A stretch of 8,076 nucleotides of DNA from Treponema sp. (GCA_031264395.1 JAISEB010000227.1:1-8076); one strand, 5' to 3'. Shown: positions 1-6,222, counted from the first letter of the stretch. Made by a program: numbers and translations. Notes: a model not told the origin generated them from the sequence alone.

Positions 1-608
1 ACCGAGACGATCACGGCGTCTCTCTTCTGGAAGGGGCTTTTTTTGTACGAAAACTCTTCCGCGTTCTTCGGTATTCTTGCATATTCGAAACGTTCATCGA
101 GAATGAGCGTTTCCGCGAGAACGCCGGCCGTTTCATGCCCGTAACAGCGGGCGTTCATCCATACGGCCCCGCCCGCCGTGCCCGGCATGCCGGCAAGGAA
201 TTCCAGCCCCGAAAGGCCCAGCCCGGCCGCCGTTTCCGAGGCCTCGTCCGCCGGGGTTCCCGACCGGAATTCCAGCCGCGCCGCCTCCGGCCCGCGCCGG
301 CCCGCGTCCGGGATTATCACCCCGCCCTTCCAGCCGCCCGTATCCAGCGTTATTCCCCGTATTCCCCTGTCGGATACAACAAGGTTGGAACCGCCGCCCG
401 TAAGAAAAACGGGTATTCCCCCGGCGCGGGCTTCCCCCAGAAGAAACGGCACATAGCCGGGAAAACAATCCCCCGGCTGTACCCAGAGATCCGCGGGCCC
501 TCCCGTTTTGAAGGTGGTGTGCAGCGACATGGATTCGTCAAAACGGATAAGGCCGTTAAATTCGGCGCGGGAATTGATTCTTTCAATAAATTTCTGTAGG
601 GTAAGCAT
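1..608 (-). CDS. murB: UDP-N-acetylmuramate dehydrogenase (MurB), N-terminal part, cut by window edge
   Basis: MurB is a cytoplasmic FAD flavoenzyme that uses NADPH to reduce UDP-GlcNAc-enolpyruvate to UDP-MurNAc, an early peptidoglycan step. Reading the minus strand from the ATG at 608-606 gives 202 open codons to the left edge with no stop. Visible family motifs are the FAD-binding segment HTTFKTGGPADLW (about residues 30-42), GGGSNLVVSD (71-80), GLEFLAGMPGTAGGAVWMNA (134-153) and a type II-like FSYKKSPFQ near residues 187-194. The C-terminal substrate domain with the catalytic Ser and Glu lies outside the window. The start fits the family (MLTLQKFIERIN); a possible AAGG ribosome-binding site is at 620-623, 11 bases away, which is long. 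The gene is divergent from cysS with touching start codons. High confidence in identity; whether the whole gene is intact cannot be seen. Confidence 0.93.
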   Translation of the reverse strand, partial: MLTLQKFIERINSRAEFNGLIRFDESMSLHTTFKTGGPADLWVQPGDCFPGYVPFLLGEARAGGIPVFLTGGGSNLVVSDRGIRGITLDTGGWKGGVIIPDAGRRGPEAARLEFRSGTPADEASETAAGLGLSGLEFLAGMPGTAGGAVWMNARCYGHETAGVLAETLILDERFEYARIPKNAEEFSYKKSPFQKRDAVIVS

Positions 609-654
609 GATGGCGTTTACCTTGTATAATACCCTTGGCCGGGAATTGCAAGCC
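597..654. promoter_or_regulatory. Candidate murB/cysS divergent start region with a -10-like box inside cysS
   Basis: The two genes leave no intergenic space, so their promoters must lie inside each other's coding sequence. On the minus strand TATTAT (626-631) is a one-mismatch -10 box 17 bases upstream of the murB ATG. The only -35-like hexamer nearby, TTGCAA (646-651), is 14 bp away, which is too short for a standard housekeeping promoter. For cysS a short SD-like AGGG is at 598-601, but no convincing -35/-10 pair is visible upstream inside murB (TTGATT at 574-579 has no matching -10). The TATAAT at 625-630 on the plus strand is inside cysS and cannot drive it from its own start. Weak call. 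Confidence 0.25.
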
Positions 655-2046
655 TTCCGGCCCATTGTTCCGGGAAAGGCCGGTTTTTACGGATGCGGCC
701 CCACCGTCTATACCTATGCCCACATAGGAAACCTCCGGGCCTATGTCATGCACGACGTGCTGGCCCGTTCCCTCCGCCGCGCCGGTTTCGACGTTACCCA
801 TGTAATGAACATCACCGACGTCGGCCATTTAAGCGGCGATAACGACGAGGGCGAAGACAAGATGGTAAAGAGCGCCGGGGAACGGGGGCAGCCTGTTCTG
901 GAAATCGCCCGTTTTTACACGGACGCCTTCTTCAGGGATACTTCCAGAATGAACATACTTCGTCCCACTGTGGTGTGCAGGGCCACCGAACACATAGACG
1001 ACATGATAGCCCTGATACGGCGCATGGAAGAGAAGGGTTTTACCTATGAGGCGGGGGGGAATCTCTACTTCGACACCGCCAGGTTTCCTTCCTACGGGGA
1101 AATGGCCCTGCTCAGGCTTGAAAACCAGAAGGCGGGGGCCCGCGTCGAAGTGGATCAAAACAAGCGGAACGCCAGGGATTTTGTGCTCTGGTTTACCAAA
1201 AGCAAATTTGAAAACCAGGCGCTGGTGTGGGACAGTCCCTGGGGCAGGGGCTATCCCGGCTGGCACATAGAATGTTCGGCGATGAGCATTAAGTACCTTG
1301 GGGAACAGTTCGACATACACGCCGGGGGGATCGATCACATTTCCGTTCATCATACCAACGAAACAGCCCAGAGCGAGGCCGCTACCGGCAAAAGCCCCTG
1401 GGTCCGGTACTGGCTTCACAATGAATTTCTGGTGCTTGACAAGGAAAAGATGTCCAAATCGGCGGGAACTTTTCTTACCCTCCAGAATCTCGTTGACGCC
1501 GGTTTTGATCCCCTCGATTACCGTTACTTCCTCCTTGGGGGCCATTACCGGAGCCAGCTTCAGTTTTCATGGGAAAGCCTTGAAGGCGCCAAAAACGCCA
1601 GAAGATCCCTTGCCGAACGGGTCAAAAACCTCGCCGGGCGGGCGGGAAAAAGGGCCGAGGCGGATTGTACGGACAGGCCGGCTTCGGGGGCGGGGGCGTA
1701 CCTTGAAGCCTTTAACGCGGCGCTGGAAAACGATCTTTCCACCCCCAGAGCTCTGGCGGAACTGTGGGGGCTCCTCCGCGATACCGGCGTGGAGCCGGGC
1801 GAGGCCCTCCGGGCGGTCCTTGACATGGACGGCGTATTGGCCCTTAACCTGAAGGAGGCATGTTCCCCGCCCGCCGGAACGGAAGATGAGCAGACAATAC
1901 GGGAAATAGAGCGCCTTATAGGGGAACGGAACGCCGCCAAAAAGGCAAAGGACTTCGGGACAGCCGACAGCATACGGGACGGTCTTAAAAATAAAGGCGT
2001 CATTCTGGAAGACGGGCCTTCGGGAACCCACTGGCGGCGGGCTTAG
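610..2046 (+). CDS. cysS: Cysteinyl-tRNA synthetase
   Basis: This is a class I aminoacyl-tRNA synthetase that charges tRNA-Cys with cysteine in the cytoplasm (EC 6.1.1.16). Counting from the ATG at 607, the protein has 479 residues, close to the usual 460-480. The HIGH-type motif reads HIGN (39-42), after GCGPTVYTYA. The KMSKS loop is intact (281-285). The four zinc ligands can be placed by their E. coli spacing: C30, C223, H248 and E252. The C-terminal helical tRNA-binding region follows from about residue 330 and ends in a typical RDGLKNKGVILEDGPSGTHW segment. Two in-frame ATGs stand side by side (607 and 610). I prefer 610 because it gives the family-like MAFTLYNTLG and sits 8 bases after AGGG; 607 would overlap the murB start by two bases. 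The sigma-factor gene follows after 30 bases with no terminator, so the genes may be cotranscribed. Confidence 0.96.
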   Translation: MAFTLYNTLGRELQAFRPIVPGKAGFYGCGPTVYTYAHIGNLRAYVMHDVLARSLRRAGFDVTHVMNITDVGHLSGDNDEGEDKMVKSAGERGQPVLEIARFYTDAFFRDTSRMNILRPTVVCRATEHIDDMIALIRRMEEKGFTYEAGGNLYFDTARFPSYGEMALLRLENQKAGARVEVDQNKRNARDFVLWFTKSKFENQALVWDSPWGRGYPGWHIECSAMSIKYLGEQFDIHAGGIDHISVHHTNETAQSEAATGKSPWVRYWLHNEFLVLDKEKMSKSAGTFLTLQNLVDAGFDPLDYRYFLLGGHYRSQLQFSWESLEGAKNARRSLAERVKNLAGRAGKRAEADCTDRPASGAGAYLEAFNAALENDLSTPRALAELWGLLRDTGVEPGEALRAVLDMDGVLALNLKEACSPPAGTEDEQTIREIERLIGERNAAKKAKDFGTADSIRDGLKNKGVILEDGPSGTHWRRA

Positions 2047-2065
2047 GCCGCGGCTTGTAACGATT

Positions 2066-2079
2066 GGGGCGGCAATTTG
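2066..2079 (+). promoter_or_regulatory. Weak ribosome-binding site and TTG start of the sigma-factor gene
   Basis: GGGG at 2066-2069 stands 7 bases before TTG (2077-2079). No ATG or GTG lies in frame between the upstream stop (the cysS TAG, 2044-2046) and this codon. The GTG at 2089 has no Shine-Dalgarno sequence. The weak site and rare start suggest low translation of the sigma factor compared with its anti-sigma partner; this is inference. Confidence 0.5.
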
Positions 2080-2637
2080 TTTTCAAGTGTGGGTGGAAAA
2101 GAGGCCGGGCAGACGGAAGCGGAATTCCGGCGCTTGTATGAGGCGGTATTTCCGGTTATCTTCAGAGTGGCGTATCGTATTACCAACAGCGGGGAAGCCG
2201 CGGAAGATCTTTCCCAGGAAGCTTTTTTCCGTCTCTATGAAAAAAAGATGGTTTTTCCCAGCGCGGACGAGGCCAAATACTGGCTTATCCGGGTAGTAAA
2301 AAACGCTTCGTTAAATTACGCGAAGCGCAAGGAAAGGGAACGGAAAGCCTATCAGCGGGCGTTTCGGGAGGATGAACGGACAGAGAAAACCGGGGAAGGC
2401 CTGCTTGTGGAAAAAGAAACCCGGGAGGAAATCCGGCGCGCACTGGAACAGCTGCCCGAAAATTTACGCATGGTACTGGTGTTGAAAGAATACGGCGACC
2501 TTAATTACCGTGAAATAGGACGGGTTTTGGGAATCAGCGAAGGGAATGTCAAGGTGCGGGTATTCAGAGCCCGTGAACGCCTGACCGGGCTGCTGGCGGA
2601 AGAAAATTTCCGCAAGGATGGTTCACATGTGTCCTGA
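2077..2637 (+). CDS. ECF (sigma-70 family, RpoE-like) sigma factor
   Basis: This is an alternative sigma factor of the extracytoplasmic-function type, which directs RNA polymerase to a small regulon once freed from its anti-sigma factor. The 186-residue product has only regions 2 and 4, as ECF factors do. Region 2 spans about residues 16-86, with the RNA-polymerase-binding/-10 recognition signature AAEDLSQEAFFRLYE (41-55) and YWLIRVVKNASLNYAKRK. Region 4 spans about 116-171, with LPENLRMVLVLKEYGDLNY and the helix-turn-helix REIGRVLGISEGNVKVRVFR (145-164). The linker is rich in Lys, Arg and Glu. It starts at TTG, the only available start in the frame with any ribosome-binding site. The end overlaps the next gene by 11 bases, the usual sigma/anti-sigma arrangement. 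No recognisable ECF-type autoregulatory promoter was found upstream. The target regulon cannot be told from the sequence. Confidence 0.93.
   Translation: MFSSVGGKEAGQTEAEFRRLYEAVFPVIFRVAYRITNSGEAAEDLSQEAFFRLYEKKMVFPSADEAKYWLIRVVKNASLNYAKRKERERKAYQRAFREDERTEKTGEGLLVEKETREEIRRALEQLPENLRMVLVLKEYGDLNYREIGRVLGISEGNVKVRVFRARERLTGLLAEENFRKDGSHVS
2614..2629 (+). promoter_or_regulatory. Ribosome-binding site that decides the anti-sigma start
   Basis: AAGGA at 2614-2618, inside the end of the sigma-factor gene, is 8 bases before the ATG at 2627. The earlier in-frame ATG at 2618 begins on the last base of this site and has no other Shine-Dalgarno sequence, so 2627 is favoured. Confidence 0.7.
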
Positions 2638-3181
2638 TAAAGAAATTATTTCGGTGTACGCGGATGAAGAGCTGCCTTCGCCCTGGAAGGAAAAGCTGGA
2701 AAACCACCTTGCAGACTGTGAAGCGTGCCGGGAAAGGCTTGCGGTTTACCGCCGTCTTTCCGGGGCCATGACAGGCGGAACGGATCAGGCCCTGTCGGAA
2801 GAAGCCGTCGGGGCGGCCGGAAGGCGCGTCATGGAAAGGCTTGCGGGGCGGAGGAGGCCGGAAAACAGGCGCAGTCCCCCGGTCTGGCGGCGGACCGTCA
2901 CCATACCCCTTCCCGCGGCGGCCGCGGCGGCCGTTCTTCTGGCAATACTCGCCCTTGTATGGCGCCGCCCGGCCTCGAACCTTGAAATGGCGGCGGGCAC
3001 GGATCTTGACATCAGGGACACGGTGCCCGTTTCCAATATGGAAGGGGTATTGCAGTACCTCAGCGCCAGGGACGACAGCGATTATGTCATATTGAGGCTT
3101 CCCGAAAGGAATTTTATGAGCGCGGGGGAACCTGCCATAATCAAGGCGGCCGATTATTCGGGGAGAAACGGCCGGCAATGA
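2627..3181 (+). CDS. Membrane-anchored zinc-finger anti-sigma factor
   Basis: The 184-residue product is a predicted one-pass membrane protein that holds the adjacent ECF sigma factor inactive at the inner membrane. The N-terminal cytoplasmic domain has the ZAS/zf-HC2 signature H27-x3-C31-x2-C34 (HLADCEAC), preceded by YADEELP (11-17), the counterpart of the usual YLDGEL. C2 could be a further metal ligand or redox residue. An Arg-rich stretch (75-89) leads into one hydrophobic, alanine-rich segment (about 91-112), so by the positive-inside rule the N-terminus is cytoplasmic. Residues 113-184 would be periplasmic and have no domain I recognise. The gene overlaps the sigma gene by 11 bases, and its stop overlaps the next start as ATGA. 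The family call rests on the motif plus the neighbour. What releases the sigma factor (redox loss of zinc, proteolysis or partner binding) is not visible. Confidence 0.88.
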   Translation: MCPDKEIISVYADEELPSPWKEKLENHLADCEACRERLAVYRRLSGAMTGGTDQALSEEAVGAAGRRVMERLAGRRRPENRRSPPVWRRTVTIPLPAAAAAAVLLAILALVWRRPASNLEMAAGTDLDIRDTVPVSNMEGVLQYLSARDDSDYVILRLPERNFMSAGEPAIIKAADYSGRNGRQ

Positions 3182-3726
3182 TCCTCCTGCGCCGGGTAAA
3201 GATTCTGGGGCTTCTCTGCGTGACGCTGGGAACCGGCGCCTTTGCCCAGGAAACTTCGTTTGAGGGGCTGCTTCCCGGACTGAAGGAACAGGCGCTGATC
3301 CTTGACATCATCGCCAGAGTGGTGGAACAGAACCAGCGGGAAATCTGGCAGTCGGTCAATTCGCGGATCACCATACCGGGCCGCCCGGTGGGAATCAAGC
3401 TTGTGGGGGACAACATCGTGGTGGCGGCCCAGTTTACCCCCTACCTCCGCCGCAACGGCCGTAACATACTGGTGGCACAGGGTCAAATCTGGGTGGACAT
3501 TCCCAACGAAGGGGTGCGGTACAAGACGACCATCCAGACCATACCTCTGGAATACGGGGAGCAAATCTACTTTTTCCCCCTTGGTTCCGTCAACTCGCCC
3601 GACGACGCCCATATCGAAATACAGCTTGAACTGCGGCCCTACATGGGGGACGAAAGCGCCGGAAACGCGGCCGGGGAAGCCGAAGAGGCGGGAAACAAAA
3701 CACAGGGGAACGACAGTTCCCGATGA
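3178..3726 (+). CDS. Secreted protein of unknown function in the sigma-factor operon
   Basis: I do not recognise this 182-residue protein. It begins with a Sec signal peptide: charged MILLRRVK, hydrophobic core 9-20, and an AFA|QE cleavage site after residue 23. The only Cys is at residue 14 in the hydrophobic core and does not form a lipobox, so the protein should be soluble in the periplasm. The mature part starts with a helix-like region (about 26-62), followed by alternating hydrophobic segments typical of beta strands (about 63-154, for example VGIKLVGDNIVVAAQFTPYL and GQIWVDIPNEGVRYKTTI). It ends in a low-complexity Gly/Glu/Asn tail (about 157-182). No catalytic motif is apparent. ATGA overlaps at both ends tie it to the anti-sigma factor upstream and the lipoprotein downstream, so an envelope role linked to the sigma factor is plausible but unproven. 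Confidence 0.82.
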   Translation: MILLRRVKILGLLCVTLGTGAFAQETSFEGLLPGLKEQALILDIIARVVEQNQREIWQSVNSRITIPGRPVGIKLVGDNIVVAAQFTPYLRRNGRNILVAQGQIWVDIPNEGVRYKTTIQTIPLEYGEQIYFFPLGSVNSPDDAHIEIQLELRPYMGDESAGNAAGEAEEAGNKTQGNDSSR

Positions 3727-5375
3727 GAACAGCCTTTCGTTATTCCCGGCGTAATACCCGCCCGCCGTACATTTTTTTGCTGCCGCTTTTTTTCGCGCCG
3801 TTTTTTCTGTGTTCCTGCGGAAAAAAACCGCCTGTTATCCACTCGGTCAATCCGCGCATTGGAACGCCGGGAGACGTTCTTACCATCAGCGGAGAGTATT
3901 TCGGCGGTGAGCGGAACGAATCCTATGTGACCATAGCCGGGACGGCCCCTACCGGATCTTCCTATATAGCCTGGCGGGACGACGCCGTTTCGCTGCGCAT
4001 CCCGGAATCAGGCGATTCCGGGCTTGTGTACGTGCATGTGCGGGGCAGAAAAAGCAACGGCGTCCTGTTTTCAAATCAGGCGGTTATGCCCAAGCCGGTA
4101 CAGGGAAGCGGGGCGTCCGCGGGTCCCCGTATCGTTTCGGTACATCCCCAAAGCGGCGCTCCCGGTTCCCTCCTCACCATTTCGGGAAGCGGGTTCGGCG
4201 GTTCCCGGGAAGACGGGGGCGTTTACTTTACCTGGGACGGCGAATCCGGCCCGCGTCCTGAAGAGCGGCAGACGGAAATGGTGGAAGTATCGGAACCGGA
4301 CTTCGGCTATGAATACTGGAGCGATCAGGAAATACGGGTCCGCGTGCCTGACGGCGCGGCAAGCGGAAATATACAGGTAAAGACGGCGCGGCAGCTTTCA
4401 CGCCCCCTTTACTTTGAAGTCTCTGGTAATACGGGAACCAAAACATACCGCGACAAACGGAGCTATACGATATCCTACTCGGTGGACATACAGGTTGACG
4501 AGGCGAACAACCCGAACACGCTGTACCTCTGGGTTCCCCGGCCGGTACGTTCGGCTTCCCAGCGCGGTGTGGAACTTCTTTCCCGCAGCGGGGAGCCCTT
4601 CATGGAAAATCACCGGGGAACGGACCTTTTCCGGTTCTCCGATCTGACGCCCAAAACGGGAATCACCGTGACCCATGAATACCGGGTCGATGTGTACGCG
4701 CAGGAAACCGGCGTCCGCCACGAGGCGGTGCGCCAGGACAGGGAATCGCCTGTTACGGCCCAGTACACCCTTCCCTCCCCCCTTGTTCCCTCGGGAAACG
4801 CCGCCGTCAAGGCGCGGGCGGCCGCCATAACGGGCAGGGAACGGAACCCCTATCTCAACGCAAGGGCGATCTACAACTGGATCACGAGGGAAATAAAAAC
4901 GGGAACGGCCGTCCGGCGTAGCGTTCCTGAAGCCCTGGAAAGCGGAACGGCCGATCCCTATACGGCGGCCCTTCTTTTCTGCTCGCTGGGAAGGGCGGCG
5001 GGCATTCCCTCCCTTCCTGTGGCGGGGATTCTTGTAAACCGGAACCGCCTTGCGGCGCGGCATTACTGGGCCGAATTCTGGATAGACGGGATAGGCTGGA
5101 TTCCGGTAGATCCCGCCCTTGGTTCGGGAGCGGCGCCCGGCGGCTTTAACCTGAGAAGCGATCACGCGTCCTGGTATTTCGGCAACCTCGACAACCAGCG
5201 CATCGCCTTTTCCCGGGCGGAGACCGTTCTTTCCCCCATGGCGCCCCGGAGCCGGACTTCGGCAAGAACCCGCGACTACGCGCTGCAGAACCTCTGGGAA
5301 GAGGCGGCGGGAGGGCTTGAATCCTACTCCAGCTTCTGGGGGGACATTACCATTACCGGAATATACGCGCAATAA
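3723..5375 (+). CDS. Lipoprotein with two IPT/TIG domains and a transglutaminase-like domain
   Basis: The 550-residue product is a predicted lipoprotein: basic N-terminus, hydrophobic core 16-29, and lipobox L29-C-S-C32, with C32 as the lipidated residue. Two immunoglobulin-like IPT/TIG domains follow (about 36-118 and 134-233), recognisable by IHSVNPRIGTPGDVLTISGEYF and IVSVHPQSGAPGSLLTISGSGF. A beta-rich segment (about 240-350) leads to a transglutaminase-like fold (about 375-466): ARAIYNWITREI, ALLFCSLGRAAGIPS, H447 in ARHYWAEFWIDG, and D463 in PVDPALG. By alignment to the family pattern GxC-(x)11-R-aaGIP, the catalytic Cys position (12 before R424) is P412, while a Cys occurs at 420. The His and Asp of the triad are kept. 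It may be a non-catalytic domain or use a displaced Cys. The start overlaps the upstream stop as ATGA. Likely located in the envelope, possibly in periplasmic peptidoglycan or protein binding; that role is inference. Confidence 0.88.
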   Translation: MRTAFRYSRRNTRPPYIFLLPLFFAPFFLCSCGKKPPVIHSVNPRIGTPGDVLTISGEYFGGERNESYVTIAGTAPTGSSYIAWRDDAVSLRIPESGDSGLVYVHVRGRKSNGVLFSNQAVMPKPVQGSGASAGPRIVSVHPQSGAPGSLLTISGSGFGGSREDGGVYFTWDGESGPRPEERQTEMVEVSEPDFGYEYWSDQEIRVRVPDGAASGNIQVKTARQLSRPLYFEVSGNTGTKTYRDKRSYTISYSVDIQVDEANNPNTLYLWVPRPVRSASQRGVELLSRSGEPFMENHRGTDLFRFSDLTPKTGITVTHEYRVDVYAQETGVRHEAVRQDRESPVTAQYTLPSPLVPSGNAAVKARAAAITGRERNPYLNARAIYNWITREIKTGTAVRRSVPEALESGTADPYTAALLFCSLGRAAGIPSLPVAGILVNRNRLAARHYWAEFWIDGIGWIPVDPALGSGAAPGGFNLRSDHASWYFGNLDNQRIAFSRAETVLSPMAPRSRTSARTRDYALQNLWEEAAGGLESYSSFWGDITITGIYAQ

Positions 5376-5393
5376 TTCAGGGAGGAAGAATAC

Positions 5394-6095
5394 ATGGTTA
5401 CGGTGATTTCTTTGGGCGGTTCCATAGTCGCGCCCGGCGGGGTGGACGAAAATTTCGTGGGGGATTTTGCTTCGCTCATCGGGGAATTTTTGGCCCGGGA
5501 CGAAAAACGGCGCTTTATTCTCGTGACAGGGGGAGGCGGCCCCGCCCGCGCCTGGCAGGAGGCGTACCGGAACATAGCGCCGCGCGTCCACCCGGGGGGA
5601 GCCGTTTCCAACGAGGAAGCGGACTGGATAGGGATAATGGCGACGCGGCTTAACGCCCGGCTCATAAAGGCGGTCATGGGCGACTGGTGTACCCAGGACG
5701 TAGTGACCAACCCCGCGCAGGTGGAACCGTTCGTGGGCCGCGTTCTTGTCGCTTCGGGCTGGAAACCGGGCTTTTCTTCCGATTACGACGCGGTGCTTCT
5801 CGCGGAACGTTTCAGCGCGCCGCTTGTGCTGAACCTTTCCAATACGGAAAGGGTCTACACCGCCGATCCGAAGAAAGATCCCGGCGCGAAACCGCTTGAC
5901 GCGGTTTCATGGGAAGATTTCCGCGCCCTTGTGGGAGACGAATGGACGCCGGGAAAAAACGTGCCCTTTGATCCGGTCGCGAGCCGGCACGCGGCCAAAA
6001 TCGGGCTCAAAGTCGTCTGCGCCGCCGGACGCGATCTTGAAAACCTGAAAAAAATCCTCTCCGGGGAAGATTTTACCGGCACGACAATTGGTTAA
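5394..6095 (+). CDS. pyrH: Archaeal-type UMP kinase (uridylate kinase)
   Basis: This 233-residue enzyme of the amino-acid-kinase superfamily phosphorylates UMP to UDP with ATP in the cytoplasm. It matches the archaeal-type UMP kinase subfamily rather than the usual bacterial PyrH: LGGSIVAPGG (7-16) at the phosphate-binding start, VTGGGGPARAW (44-54), GWKPGFSSDYDA (122-133), NLSNTERVYTADP (147-159), GDEWTPGKNVPFDP (181-194) and a C-terminal DLENLKKILSGEDFTGT. A strong Shine-Dalgarno GGGAGGA (5380-5386) is 7 bases before the ATG. It follows the lipoprotein gene by 18 bases with no terminator, so it probably belongs to the same transcript but can be translated on its own. Its final Gly codon and stop lie inside the stem of the following hairpin. 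Another amino-acid kinase is possible but less likely given the specific motifs. Confidence 0.88.
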   Translation: MVTVISLGGSIVAPGGVDENFVGDFASLIGEFLARDEKRRFILVTGGGGPARAWQEAYRNIAPRVHPGGAVSNEEADWIGIMATRLNARLIKAVMGDWCTQDVVTNPAQVEPFVGRVLVASGWKPGFSSDYDAVLLAERFSAPLVLNLSNTERVYTADPKKDPGAKPLDAVSWEDFRALVGDEWTPGKNVPFDPVASRHAAKIGLKVVCAAGRDLENLKKILSGEDFTGTTIG

Positions 6096-6131
6096 AACGA
6101 AACCCTGCTTACGCGGGGTTTCGTTTTAACC
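6090..6131. terminator. Strong hairpin terminator after pyrH (16-bp perfect inverted repeat)
   Basis: GGTTAAAACGAAACCC (6090-6105) is matched exactly by its reverse complement at 6116-6131. A U-G, a G-C and a C-G pair extend the stem inward to a UUAC loop (6109-6112), so about 19 bp can pair. The stem has a GC centre flanked by A4 and T4 runs (T4 at 6124-6127), which allows termination in both directions. It starts inside the last sense codon of the pyrH gene and includes the stop codon. Read as the end of the cysS/sigma/pyrH transcript. Confidence 0.8.
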
Positions 6132-6134
6132 TTG

Positions 6135-6194
6135 GGAGTTTTGCGGTAAAGAACCCGCGAACCGTAATTAACAGCATAACCACCGCAAAACTCC
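6135..6194. repeat. 13-bp perfect inverted repeat with a 34-base loop
   Basis: GGAGTTTTGCGGT (6135-6147) is exactly complementary to ACCGCAAAACTCC (6182-6194). The loop (6148-6181) is AT-rich and has no obvious inner stem, except that GCGG (6143-6146) could pair instead with CCGC (6154-6157). CCTTGG occurs as a direct repeat at the outer ends (6130-6135 and 6193-6198). No T-tract follows, so it is not a typical terminator. It could be a small palindromic repeat element, a structured RNA or a protein-binding site. Confidence 0.6.
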
Positions 6195-6198
6195 TTGG

Positions 6199-6222
6199 CG
6201 AAACCCCCGCGGAGGTTTTTGC
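6199..6222. terminator. Second, weaker terminator-like hairpin upstream of pfp
   Basis: AAACC (6201-6205) pairs with GGTTT (6214-6218) around a short GC core with one C-A mismatch and a four-base loop (6208-6211). It runs into T5 at 6216-6220. It resembles a degenerate copy of the hairpin at 6090-6131 and may act as a back-up terminator that insulates pfp from the upstream operon. Confidence 0.5.

Noticed and set aside
135..599. Plus-strand open frames opposite murB
   Set aside because: The minus-strand translation is clear MurB with several family motifs; the plus-strand products are Arg/Pro-rich shadows with no ribosome-binding site.
829..1545. 238-codon open frame on the minus strand inside cysS, and similar long minus-strand frames at 4398-5591 and 6432-8075
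   Set aside because: They lie wholly or almost wholly opposite well-supported genes, show no recognisable motifs, and are explained by GC-rich codon use that removes stops from the opposite strand.
2023..2027. GGAAC in the end of cysS as a -35 box of an autoregulated ECF promoter for the sigma gene
   Set aside because: No matching -10 element occurs at the usual 15-17 bp spacing, so the pentamer alone is not evidence.
2911..2935. GC-rich palindromic run including GCGGCCGC
   Set aside because: It encodes the alanine tract of the anti-sigma membrane segment; codon composition explains it.
3178..3246. Lipoprotein signal at Cys14 of the secreted protein
   Set aside because: The residues before Cys14 (GLL) do not fit a lipobox, and a good signal peptidase I site (AFA|QE) follows at residue 23.
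6130..6198. Integron attC-like recombination site
   Set aside because: The inverted-repeat arms lack the GTTRRRY and RYYYAAC core sites at their ends, and there is no integrase or cassette array in the window.
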